Shown here piece by piece: positions 1 through 8,405 of a stretch of 64,000 nucleotides of DNA. The notes under the pieces were generated by a model. It worked only from the letters and a program-made list of their open reading frames with translations, did no database searches and was not told where the DNA came from. The DNA lies in contig BROI01000004.1 of assembly GCA_027923505.1 (NCBI GenBank), forward strand, positions 682,001 to 746,000. Direction: 5' to 3'. The translations under genes and the position numbers were made by a program. The stretch is from Mayamaea pseudoterrestris. Lineage: Eukaryota; Bacillariophyta; Bacillariophyceae; Sellaphorales; Sellaphoraceae. Position 1 is the stretch's first letter; every line of letters begins with the position of its first letter.

Positions 1-914
1 TTCCATTGCCTCCACTGACCAAACCAATGGCACAGTGTACTGCCCAAGACTACTACTACACGTACAGTCCAGTCATGCAGCAGCTACTCTACTATCTACC
101 ACAAAGTCCTTTGCTTTCGGAGCGCAAAGCAATCATTGTGTTTGACTCTGGGTTGTACCTGCACCAACCACTCCAGGACGCCCTCGTTCGCATATTGCTC
201 CACGTTGTGCAGTGCAAGGCCGTTTCCTTTGTCAGCAACATGCTCATGGTGGGAATGAGTCTCATGCTACTGCCAGAGTCGTCGGCGTCTGCTGATTTGG
301 AATACAGTTGCTGCAACGCCAACTCCACCTGCTTGGCGGTGCACTTGACCAATCAAGAGGCGCAATGCATTGTGTGTTCGTCGCATCAAGCCTTGCCATT
401 CACGTATCAATCGACGGGCAGTGCTGGCAAGGAGCAGCAGCAGCTATACTGGAATACACCTATCGGTACGGCAAGAATTGTTGCAAGTATCCTCCATTGT
501 CTACACGCATGTCCACGCGACTTGCGCAAGCAGGCAATCCACAATTTGTACATTTGCGGAGGTGCCGCCAATGATGTCATGGCTGTCAAGATTGCCAAGC
601 AGCTGCAGGAGACGTTGCTGCGAAACGATAGTGATGATCAAGTAACGATGAGTGCCGTCATGACAAACAACGACGACGATACAACTGCTACGACAAACCC
701 TGCAGCAGACGAAATTTCGTATATGCAGCTCTTGACCGTCGCGCCAGCCAATGTATCCGTGCTACAGCCACTGGCCGACTATGTTTCCGTCGTGGCGCTG
801 CCGCAGTTGATGCGACCAGACTTGGCAGTTTGGATGGGAGCCTCCTTGTATGCGAACCATGTTTTGAACAAGAATGCAGACTCTGATTCGTTTACATGGA
901 TAACGCAATGCTAA
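1..914 (+). CDS. Actin-related protein, ARP10-like (5' end outside window)
   Basis: The reading frame is open from the first base and the first start-like codon (position 6) is TTG, so the true start lies upstream and roughly the first 80 residues are missing. The visible 302 residues follow the actin fold as seen in ARP10/ACTR10. A stretch RKAIIVFDSGL...ALVRILLHVVQCKAVSF matches the subdomain 1 region where ARP10 proteins recruit the neighbouring strand and helix. Near the end come IHNLYICGG, the actin nucleotide-cleft 'NL..CGG' turn, and LAVWMGASL, equivalent to the actin WIGGSIL segment. ARP10 is the pointed-end partner of ARP11 in dynactin, the dynein adaptor in the cytoplasm. The acidic stretch near residues 205-235 (DNSDDQ, NNDDDTT type) is an insertion in the fold. 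Another divergent ARP is possible; the family call is firmer than the number. Confidence 0.6.
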   Translation, partial: PLPPLTKPMAQCTAQDYYYTYSPVMQQLLYYLPQSPLLSERKAIIVFDSGLYLHQPLQDALVRILLHVVQCKAVSFVSNMLMVGMSLMLLPESSASADLEYSCCNANSTCLAVHLTNQEAQCIVCSSHQALPFTYQSTGSAGKEQQQLYWNTPIGTARIVASILHCLHACPRDLRKQAIHNLYICGGAANDVMAVKIAKQLQETLLRNDSDDQVTMSAVMTNNDDDTTATTNPAADEISYMQLLTVAPANVSVLQPLADYVSVVALPQLMRPDLAVWMGASLYANHVLNKNADSDSFTWITQC

Positions 915-1050
915 CTATGTATCTTACGTTTACTTTAAGTATATATCCTCTCTATCAGCTTGGAACGAAGGCAAAATTAAATCTCCGCGCTCGATGCACT
1001 ATCCGTTGAGTGCTGATGCGACTATCACAAAGTCGTCGGAGATCGCAAAT

Positions 1051-1058
1051 TTTGGCGC
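1051..1058 (+). promoter_or_regulatory. E2F-type site upstream of the BTB gene
   Basis: TTTGGCGC matches the E2F core TTTSSCGC and continues as GCGCC. It lies 93 bp upstream of the start of the BTB/T1 gene. A single octamer can occur by chance, so function is inferred only. Confidence 0.25.
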
Positions 1059-1150
1059 GCCGTTGTGGAAGCGAAGGCGCTTCTCGAACGCGGCACAACT
1101 TTCGACGCAGCGCAACAAACTGGACCGCTGAAAAACAACCATAGTACATC

Positions 1151-2158
1151 ATGAGCGACGAAAATGCTTTGAAGCGAGTTTTTGAAAAGATCGATGCTTT
1201 GTCGTCAGATGTGGAACGCCTGGACCGCGAAAACAAGCAGTTGAAGAATGAAATCGCTGCGACCAGCAAGGCAGGAGCTCTCAACAAATTTGACACACCA
1301 AGTAAGGAGGATGTTCTCGAACTGAATGTTGGAGGAGGAGTCTTTCATGCCCTTCGTGGAACGTTAACGTCAATTCCAAGCCTTTTGGCGACTAAATTTA
1401 ATGGTGATTGGGACTACAAGCTTCCGAGAGATGCGCATGGTCGCTTCTATTTGGACGAAGACCCGGAATTCTTTAGTTCGCTTTTAAAATACCTACGCGA
1501 GTACAATCGCATGGCCCTTCCGGTAGCAGGTGGTCAGAGTCCCGTTATTCCAAGCTTCAAGGATCCCACAATGACGCAAGGATTTATTCGCTTCCTGGAG
1601 TCACTCCATTTGACTGAGCACATGTACCCCATGAAACTTTACAAGTATGACTATACGAATCTAGATCAGCCTAACGAACTGGGTTTTCTCGCTGGCAACT
1701 GGTGTGATACTCAAATAGTGAGCCAGGATAATCGTTACGTCTACGTCTTCAAGAATAACAACGCGGTGAAGCGTCGAATACATTCCTTTGAGGTGGAGTG
1801 CCTTGAGGATAACGAGGACATACAAATTGGCTGGATCGAGTGTGATATTGATAAATATCATCCCCAGGCCGATTTTGAAGGGTCAATCATCGTTTTGGAC
1901 GTACGTCGCAGTCATATTTCTATAGATGAGCGTTTCGGGACCGTACACAATGAGATTGGAGTTTCCTTTCCAAAGACTGGTAATTTATTTATTCGCACTG
2001 CAAATTATGGAGCGCAGTGGTTTGTCAATGAAACGCTCATTGCTGACACCTCGGAGGTTTGTGAATTATTGGCCGAGGAAGGAGAATGGATGTCTCCGTG
2101 GATTCTTCCTAAAGGAAATTTCCGCATTGTGAAATTGGAGTATGATGAGATCGAGTGA
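1151..2158 (+). CDS. BTB/POZ (K+ channel T1-type, KCTD-like) domain protein
   Basis: The protein has 335 residues and an ATG start. Residues 8-38 are a heptad-rich coiled coil. Residues 54-120 are a BTB_2/T1 domain with the hallmark LNVGGGVFHALRGTL, the acidic YLDEDPEFF turn and LLKYLREY. In animals, KCTD proteins pair such a domain with a variable C-terminus and often serve as CUL3 ubiquitin-ligase adaptors. Here residues 150-335 are a soluble beta-rich C-terminal domain I do not recognise (it includes LAGNWCDTQIVS and several hydrophobic strands). There is no transmembrane segment, so this is not a channel. The coiled coil before the BTB is unusual for animal KCTD proteins. It is likely cytosolic; the adaptor role is inferred from family only. 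Confidence 0.75.
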   Translation: MSDENALKRVFEKIDALSSDVERLDRENKQLKNEIAATSKAGALNKFDTPSKEDVLELNVGGGVFHALRGTLTSIPSLLATKFNGDWDYKLPRDAHGRFYLDEDPEFFSSLLKYLREYNRMALPVAGGQSPVIPSFKDPTMTQGFIRFLESLHLTEHMYPMKLYKYDYTNLDQPNELGFLAGNWCDTQIVSQDNRYVYVFKNNNAVKRRIHSFEVECLEDNEDIQIGWIECDIDKYHPQADFEGSIIVLDVRRSHISIDERFGTVHNEIGVSFPKTGNLFIRTANYGAQWFVNETLIADTSEVCELLAEEGEWMSPWILPKGNFRIVKLEYDEIE

Positions 2159-2204
2159 AGAAGAAAAATACAATTACATGACAATAAAAATCCTTCGTTA
2201 CTTG

Positions 2205-3074
2205 TTACTTATTTACATCTCCATCTCGCTTTGCTTTGGCTCGCGAATGAATCACCCGTAAATACTGCGAGTGCAGTAAATCGAGAAAGCGATCATCCTG
2301 AATCAGTGACAAGAGCGCCAGCTGCAGCGACTTTTTGTCCAAGGCAACTCCCGCTCCGGCTGGTGATCCGTGTCGGGGTGGCGTCGGTGCAGATTGTAGT
2401 CGTTGATGATTAGATGCAGCTGCCGGAGTTGCGGCTGCTGCAACTGGCGCAGATGCAGCCTGCACCGCCGCGGATTCATTGTTCAAAAAAGCCGGCGGAC
2501 TTGAAAACGCAATAGGTTCCGCAACATCAGAATCATTGCCAGCGGTAGCAGCATCGTCCTCTCCCGTCAAACCCATGACTAGCAGCTTGGAAGCTAGCAG
2601 TTTGGTAGCTTCATAATCGATAGCCGGCGCGCTTGAAATACTATCTGGCGGTACCTCTGGCGCAACCTCTGGCACAGGCACCGGATTCTTTAACCGCTCC
2701 ACTGTTTCCAACAAGCCATTATAAAACGATTTTTGCTCATCCGCCGAAGGAAACCAATTACCCAAGACTTGCATTGTGCTTGGGACCTTGACTATCAAGT
2801 AGGGCGGCTGGTCCTGCAGCTGCAGATTGGCCGTCACTTGCAGCGTGAAATTGTTCGGCGTGCTTCGATTCAGTATAATGCAGTCAAATTCAGCGCTGCT
2901 GCTGCCTTTCGAAACCAAAAAGATGCTTCCCTCCACGCCCATTTTGGTCCATGATGCGCCGGTGAACTCGTAGAGCACCACGTGGGTGGATGATGCCAAA
3001 ATGTCATTAATGGAGGCGTCGCAAGTTCGCGTTAAAAGCTTTAGATTGGCAGCTTTGCGAGCAGAATTGTTCAT
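2205..3074 (-). CDS. DCP1: mRNA-decapping enzyme subunit 1 (DCP1-like, EVH1 fold)
   Basis: The protein has 289 residues and an ATG start. Residues 8-130 match the DCP1 EVH1 domain: NLKLLTRTCDASINDILASS, then VVLYEF, then W.KMGVEGSIFLVSK, an ILNR.TPNNF loop, and a closing LIVKV...LGNWFPSADEQK segment. DCP1 activates the DCP2 pyrophosphatase that removes the mRNA 5' cap in cytoplasmic P-bodies. The middle (150-240) is low-complexity Ala/Pro/Ser-rich linker. The last 40 residues (LDKKSLQLALLSLIQDDRFLDLLHSQYL) form an amphipathic helix in the position of the DCP1 trimerisation helix. It is divergently placed to the next gene. No intron is needed. Confidence 0.8.
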   Translation of the reverse strand: MNNSARKAANLKLLTRTCDASINDILASSTHVVLYEFTGASWTKMGVEGSIFLVSKGSSSAEFDCIILNRSTPNNFTLQVTANLQLQDQPPYLIVKVPSTMQVLGNWFPSADEQKSFYNGLLETVERLKNPVPVPEVAPEVPPDSISSAPAIDYEATKLLASKLLVMGLTGEDDAATAGNDSDVAEPIAFSSPPAFLNNESAAVQAASAPVAAAATPAAASNHQRLQSAPTPPRHGSPAGAGVALDKKSLQLALLSLIQDDRFLDLLHSQYLRVIHSRAKAKRDGDVNK

Positions 3075-3397
3075 AGTGATATCGATTGTGTATTCTATAA
3101 TTTCTGGTTACTGGTGAATGAAAGTGTTGCTTGCTGCAGCTGGGCTAAAAGGTTGGAATTGGTTCCGTCATGGCCACTGGAAATTGTCGGCTGTCAACAA
3201 AATGTCGCATCGGTCAAACGAGTCCCATCGGTTTTCAGTTCCTCCGAATTTGAAAGCCGTTTGGAGCCAAGATACGCTTCAAGCCGATCATTGGAGGGAG
3301 GACATCCCCATCATCGCTCGCCGGACCAAAAGAGACACTCGCCTTTTTCATTCAAAGGATCATTGGAATCTCCTTTTTATCTATTGCGCTAGTCATC
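3075..3397. other. Divergent intergenic region
   Basis: This 323 bp gap lies between the divergent starts of DCP1 and the targeted protein gene and must hold both promoters. I see no RNA gene or repeat. Open frames here are short and lack coding features. Confidence 0.5.
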
Positions 3398-4198
3398 ATG
3401 AAAGCCTCATCGACTAGTACAGTTCTACTGTTGCTGCTAATAGACGCAGCTTCATCCTTTCAATCGCGACCGACCTTTGTTTACAGCAGCAGCAGTCGTT
3501 GCTGCTCGTCGTCGTTGTCAAAGGCAGTCTCACACCGCAACTATCAGCAGCATCAATCCACTCGTCTCTATAATAATGCCATCAACTTGGTCGATACGGC
3601 TCTTCCAACCATTCTATTCGCTGGAGCCATTGCATACACGGTCATGAAGGATGAAGATTTTCAAATCAAATTTCCAAATCAATTCAAAAGCAGTTTGGAA
3701 CAACAGTCGGCGCCGCCGCCGCAACCAATCTCCGTGACGGTCCAACAAGAAACGGACGGCAATACCGTCGTCACCAAGCAGCCGGCAACGATTGCGGAAG
3801 CAGCTGTCACACCAGTCGCGAAAGTGACGAGTCAACAAAAACCACCAGCCGTTGCCACACCAGTCGCTACCAAACCTTCCCCGGCTATTTCCGTTCCAGT
3901 CTCCAAACCAGTCTTGACAGTGGTGGATGTGGCATCCACCGTGGAGGAGCAGCGGGCGACGCGAGAGTTGGTGGAACAAAAAAAGAAAAAGCAGCAGCAA
4001 GAACAACAAGGAACAAAGGTGGCAAATGATGCAACAAAATCGAATACGCTAGCAGCGTCGTCCACATCGAATACCATAGCCGAATCCGCCAACGCAAACG
4101 CCGCCGATTCCAAGGCCAGCGGCAAGAAGCGAAGAATGGCACTGCGGGTGCTGAAAAAGGTGGTGGCGCCGTGGCGCAAGTGGGAAAGCATTGCGTGA
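3398..4198 (+). CDS. Signal-peptide-bearing membrane protein, probably plastid-targeted; function unknown
   Basis: The protein has 266 residues and an ATG start. Residues 1-20 (TVLLLLLIDAASSFQSRP) form a signal peptide ending in an A-x-S-F junction, followed by a Ser/Arg/Tyr-rich stretch like a stramenopile transit peptide. Residues 66-82 (TALPTILFAGAIAYTVM) are a probable transmembrane helix. Residues 100-235 are low-complexity Val/Thr/Pro/Ala with a Lys/Gln-rich patch near 195-206. The final 25 residues are basic and compact (KKRRMALRVLKKVVAPWRKWE) and look like the only folded or binding element. I recognise no enzyme family. Plastid rather than ER or vacuole is inferred from the phenylalanine at the signal-peptide junction. 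Confidence 0.55.
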   Translation: MKASSTSTVLLLLLIDAASSFQSRPTFVYSSSSRCCSSSLSKAVSHRNYQQHQSTRLYNNAINLVDTALPTILFAGAIAYTVMKDEDFQIKFPNQFKSSLEQQSAPPPQPISVTVQQETDGNTVVTKQPATIAEAAVTPVAKVTSQQKPPAVATPVATKPSPAISVPVSKPVLTVVDVASTVEEQRATRELVEQKKKKQQQEQQGTKVANDATKSNTLAASSTSNTIAESANANAADSKASGKKRRMALRVLKKVVAPWRKWESIA

Positions 4199-4778
4199 AG
4201 CAGCAGTCAGTAATTATCATTTACATATAACAACTTCAGAAAGCAAGTTATAGTTCCTTTTTGACTTTGAACGTTTGAGTGCAAGGAAAGCAACTAAGCC
4301 GCTTGCAACGTCTGTAGGTGTTCTACGCGTAGTTAGATAAGCCTCAACCCTAACTCCTTCCGTCTATCCTTCGCGGTCGCCGCGCCGTTTCAGCCGCACA
4401 CCTCTGCACAATGGCGTCCATTGCTTCATTTTTCCCTGCAGCAATCCTTTTTGCACATTGAAAGATAGATTGACATTTGTTTCCATTGAAGCAAGCGTAG
4501 AGACGGGTTGGTAAGTACATGGTGGCAATGCCCGATGAAACTGTTCAGCAAGAAGCACGGGTGCACTTGCCAGTGCCACTTGCTGTTACTTGATGCTGGA
4601 TGCATTGCGGAGCTAAGCCGTGACCTTTCGCTTGTATTCATTTATTCATTCTAACCTTACTGTTTATTTTGTATGCAGGTGGTAGTCATTGATAGTCTCA
4701 GTAGTCATTGACAGTTGCAGTAGTTTGAGTCCCTAACAACCAAGAGTATCATTTGATTACACATCGTCATCATTCAGC
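4199..4778. other. Intergenic region upstream of the retinoblastoma-related gene
   Basis: This 580 bp gap lies between two plus-strand genes, holding the 3' end of the first and the promoter and leader of RBR. The only structure noted is a short direct repeat of AGTCATTGA near 4684-4711. No convincing gene is visible; two overlapping minus-strand frames of 71 codons look non-coding. Confidence 0.45.
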
Positions 4779-7700
4779 ATGCCACCCCGGGCCGTCACCT
4801 TTCCCTTGGGCAACGCGCACCGCGACGCTTGTTTGCGCTGCATGCACTTGGGGCCTAAGCCCCATCGCCTCTTGGTGCAGCGCATCTATGGCTTGCTATT
4901 CAAAAAGCTCACCAAGAATGCACCGCCGCCGGAAAGTGACGACTCGAACAAGGAACCATTGGCACTTGGTTGTGCATTTTTGCTGCTGGTGGTTTGGAAG
5001 TCTTTCGAGGAGCAGGAGCGAGTGCGACTCGAACAGGAGGAGGAGGCACCAGAAAACGACGCTATGAACAACGACATCCATGCAGCACCATACACGGCCA
5101 GCACGGATCCCTACTTTTTGCTGCGCCAAGTCACGACCGACTACGCGCGGCTGGTCCGCCTTTTGGCGGGTGGGCAGCAGCAGCAACATCCTTATCCCAG
5201 CTTGCTCGTGGCGGCCAAGGCGATTTTGTCGCAGTACTTGGAGACGTGCGAAAAGATTCCAAAGTGGATGCAGATTGCAGCGAGTAAAGTGACGGCGGAT
5301 GCGTTTCTAAATGAAACTGCAGCAGCAACATCAGTGGACAAGAAGACCAGTGTCGATCCACCTACTGCCGCCGACGAGGATGACGACGAGGAGGAGGACG
5401 ATGAAGACATGGACAATGACGACGAAAACGACAATGCGCAGACGGAAAAGAAGCAAAACAAACGCCAGCTCGTTGCCAATGCTACGGGTCCACTGCTGCA
5501 GTTTTTGCGCTCCGTGTTGCAAGGATTGGTGGAAAATACGACGATTCTAATGTCCAGCTACTGCCTCGACTTTGGTCCGCTGTGGGACCGCACGGCGTGC
5601 AACTCGCTGGAACCGACTGTTTGGACGCGCTACATGCAGCAGCTGGTGACACATGATGCAGATCATGATAATGAAACGTCAACGCCAAGCAGTCGCGATG
5701 AACCTTACGTCATCATGCTGGGTGAGCATGCGATTCAAAATGACGCGCAAGTCATGATGCAACTGCAAACGGTGGCGTGGAAGATGGCATGCTATCGGGC
5801 ACATGTGTTGCACTCACAAAATACTGCGAGCGGTTTGCCGAGTCGGCACGAGCGACTCTTGGCGTCGTGCGGATCATTGTCGTTTGTCTTGGCGTTGAAT
5901 CGCATCATGATGGATCACATCATGGCGGAAAGCGATGGCGACGAGGATCGCATGAGCAAAAAGTTTAGAAAGGACAAGCTGCTGGAAACGATTCGGGATG
6001 CTGTCACTGATTCGAGAAACTTTTCGCGGTGGACACCGGAAGGTAGTGACGACAATAAAATAGGGTCCGAGCTAAAGGCGGATGAGCTGCAGGAGGAGGT
6101 GACCGCACTCGCCACGGCTGTATACGCTGTTGTTGCTCAGGAGGCACCATTGAAACCAAAAAGTGACGATTCGCAACCGAATTCCCCAACGAATGACGAT
6201 TCTCGGATTCAGCAACTACTGGAACTAATGCCGGATGGTGTCGATCCACACAAGGTTGTATTTTATTTACCTTCAACGGCCGACTTGTTGTACAACTCGA
6301 CCCTTGAAAATTTGAAGCTGAAAGAGTTTCATCCAAAGGACATTGCTTACATGAATGAGGCCGACTTGGCGGAAATGAACGCCTTGGATGCGATTGTCGT
6401 TGGCGCGCACGAGTTTCGCAAGATTGAGCCGCAGGATAAGGGTCTTATAGTCTCGCCGGGTGGATCAACAGCTCGTCGTGTTGTGACGCCTCCTGTATTG
6501 ACGAGCAATATGGAGCTCAATGAATGGACCGTGTCACTTCTCTACCTGGAGACTGTGAAACCGAGCAAGTTGCTGATGGACTTTTTGAACTTGGCAAATA
6601 GTTTTACTACGAACGAGAAAAAATGTTTCAGTGTCGTCTTCCCAATCTTGAATCGCATTCTTTTGAGATTATCCCAAGAAAACATGCTTGAAAAGACGAG
6701 TCGAGTATCGCCTATCAATGTCAATTCTTCCACTGGTGTGGTCGAAGTAGCCGGTGAAGCAAGTCCCGACAAGCAGCTTTGTACTGCTGTTGTTGCCTTT
6801 TACTACCACGCCCTCGAAGCCATTCTTTATAGCGAAACAATTCGCCTACCCAACTTCTCGCACCAGCGACTAGTCTTTGATCCGGGCTTCCATAAATCAT
6901 TGCTGGCCTGCTGCATCATGTGCGTGGTCAAGGCTGTTGGCGTAACTCAAAAGATACGCCCAAGCGGCAACATACAAAGTCTCCAGATTTTTGGTGTCTT
7001 ACCAATTGCTGAGATCAGTGCGTACGACTTTTTAAAAATATCTGAATCTTTTGTTCGTGCGCTGACGTCCAGTTCCGCGCGTGGAAAGATCGGCTCGCCT
7101 CTTGTGTTTGCCTTGCCGAAAATTCTCGTCAAGGATATTAAGCGAACTGAAAGCGTTATCATGGATTCTTTACTTTGGGTTCGTGACAAGAAATCTCCCG
7201 AGTCTATGATAGATATGATTGAAGATTTCCAGGAAAAGACAGACAAAGGCTCCAGCTGTCTATGGCCACCACAAGTGCTAATGCCTGCTGCACACGAACC
7301 TCCCGAGTTTGATTGTATTGATCTGCCCGAGCGGAGATATCCAAGTTCTGAACACGAGGACTACGCTGATTACCGATGTGTTTCCTACCTTCTGCGTCGT
7401 CTGCTGAAAGTTGCAAAAGACCGCATTCAAGCCTTGTGTAGCTTTTTGGGTATCCCTCATCATCTGCCGGTTGCTCATCAGGTATGGGTAGCCTTTCGTT
7501 ACATTCTTCGCAACCATGTCGACTTGCTGTATGACCGACATTTGGACCATTTGATTCTATGTTGCTTGTACGGTGTTTGCCGAGCGTTGAAGTACGATCC
7601 AGATCTTACATTTGCCCGCATAATAGACGCCTATGTTGTGATCAGAGGGCCAGATTTAGGCGATGTTACCTGCCAGCGCATCGTACGGCATATCAAGATC

Positions 7701-8018
7701 ATGGACGCTGCTCCGCAGCCTATCGCCGACATCATCTACCTATACAATCATGTTTTCTTGTGGAAGGTCCATCAGCACTTGCTGCGAAGTAAATCTATTC
7801 AAGTGGCTTCGGAGGAAATCGCAAATGTGTCTCGCACACGTCATATCCAAGTCAACTCTAAGTCGCTTGATTCTCATCTAAAAGACACGCAGGACGCCCT
7901 TCGAGGACGCAGTGAGAAACAAATCACACAAGCAGTTATTCAGATGGGCACGCCGGTTCCTGGAGAACTTTCGTTAATAGGTAAGGCTGGCGGCGATTCA
8001 ACGACTACCCTACCTTAA
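4779..8018 (+). CDS. RBR: Retinoblastoma-related protein
   Basis: The protein has 1079 residues in a single exon, within the usual RB/RBR length. The N-terminal region (about 60-180) has the cyclin-like N domain, with CAFLLLVVWKSFEEQERV and an LLRQVTTDY..LVRLLAG helix. A spacer at 185-225 is almost purely Asp/Glu. Pocket A spans about 577-790 (NEWTVSLLYLETVKPSKLL, FYYHALEAILYSE, FHKSLLACC, FLKISESFVRAL). Pocket B spans about 862-1000 (YLLRRLLKVAKDRIQALC, HQVWVAFRYILRNHVDLLYDRHLDHLILCCLYGVCR, IIYLYNHVFLWKVHQHLL). Pocket B holds the LxCxE-binding cleft in this family. RB proteins bind E2F/DP in the nucleus and repress S-phase genes until CDK phosphorylation. Several SP/TP sites lie between the N domain and pocket A and in the A-B spacer. 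The acidic spacer is the main oddity. Confidence 0.93.
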   Translation: MPPRAVTFPLGNAHRDACLRCMHLGPKPHRLLVQRIYGLLFKKLTKNAPPPESDDSNKEPLALGCAFLLLVVWKSFEEQERVRLEQEEEAPENDAMNNDIHAAPYTASTDPYFLLRQVTTDYARLVRLLAGGQQQQHPYPSLLVAAKAILSQYLETCEKIPKWMQIAASKVTADAFLNETAAATSVDKKTSVDPPTAADEDDDEEEDDEDMDNDDENDNAQTEKKQNKRQLVANATGPLLQFLRSVLQGLVENTTILMSSYCLDFGPLWDRTACNSLEPTVWTRYMQQLVTHDADHDNETSTPSSRDEPYVIMLGEHAIQNDAQVMMQLQTVAWKMACYRAHVLHSQNTASGLPSRHERLLASCGSLSFVLALNRIMMDHIMAESDGDEDRMSKKFRKDKLLETIRDAVTDSRNFSRWTPEGSDDNKIGSELKADELQEEVTALATAVYAVVAQEAPLKPKSDDSQPNSPTNDDSRIQQLLELMPDGVDPHKVVFYLPSTADLLYNSTLENLKLKEFHPKDIAYMNEADLAEMNALDAIVVGAHEFRKIEPQDKGLIVSPGGSTARRVVTPPVLTSNMELNEWTVSLLYLETVKPSKLLMDFLNLANSFTTNEKKCFSVVFPILNRILLRLSQENMLEKTSRVSPINVNSSTGVVEVAGEASPDKQLCTAVVAFYYHALEAILYSETIRLPNFSHQRLVFDPGFHKSLLACCIMCVVKAVGVTQKIRPSGNIQSLQIFGVLPIAEISAYDFLKISESFVRALTSSSARGKIGSPLVFALPKILVKDIKRTESVIMDSLLWVRDKKSPESMIDMIEDFQEKTDKGSSCLWPPQVLMPAAHEPPEFDCIDLPERRYPSSEHEDYADYRCVSYLLRRLLKVAKDRIQALCSFLGIPHHLPVAHQVWVAFRYILRNHVDLLYDRHLDHLILCCLYGVCRALKYDPDLTFARIIDAYVVIRGPDLGDVTCQRIVRHIKIMDAAPQPIADIIYLYNHVFLWKVHQHLLRSKSIQVASEEIANVSRTRHIQVNSKSLDSHLKDTQDALRGRSEKQITQAVIQMGTPVPGELSLIGKAGGDSTTTLP

Positions 8019-8405
8019 ACGAAGATTCGAAGAAAGAATCCAAATGTGGCACTGACACGAACGATTGCAGTCAATGGTGAGAGTGGATTGGCCGTTATGA
8101 TTGATTGATTGGATATTTCTTGATCGGGGTATGATCACGATGTTACGGGTGGTCTCAAGGTATCATATACACATTTTGTCGAGACATTGTTTGTTGCTGC
8201 ATGTCTTTCTATGTTATGACTACAATTTACAACTCTCGACGATATTTTACATACCAAACTGGCTCATGTGATTCAGAAGGATTCAGTAAATGTTAATGCG
8301 ACGATATTGTTTCGTACAATATCGGAATCATAGCAATGAGCAAATATGTAAAACGCGTATTTAATTGTAGCCACTGTTAACCTTCTAGTAAAAGTAATGG
8401 GGCGA
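8019..8405. other. Convergent 3' intergenic region
   Basis: This 387 bp AT-rich gap lies between the 3' ends of the RBR gene and the minus-strand phosphoglycerate mutase gene. It should hold both polyadenylation regions. No gene, RNA or repeat is seen. Confidence 0.5.
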
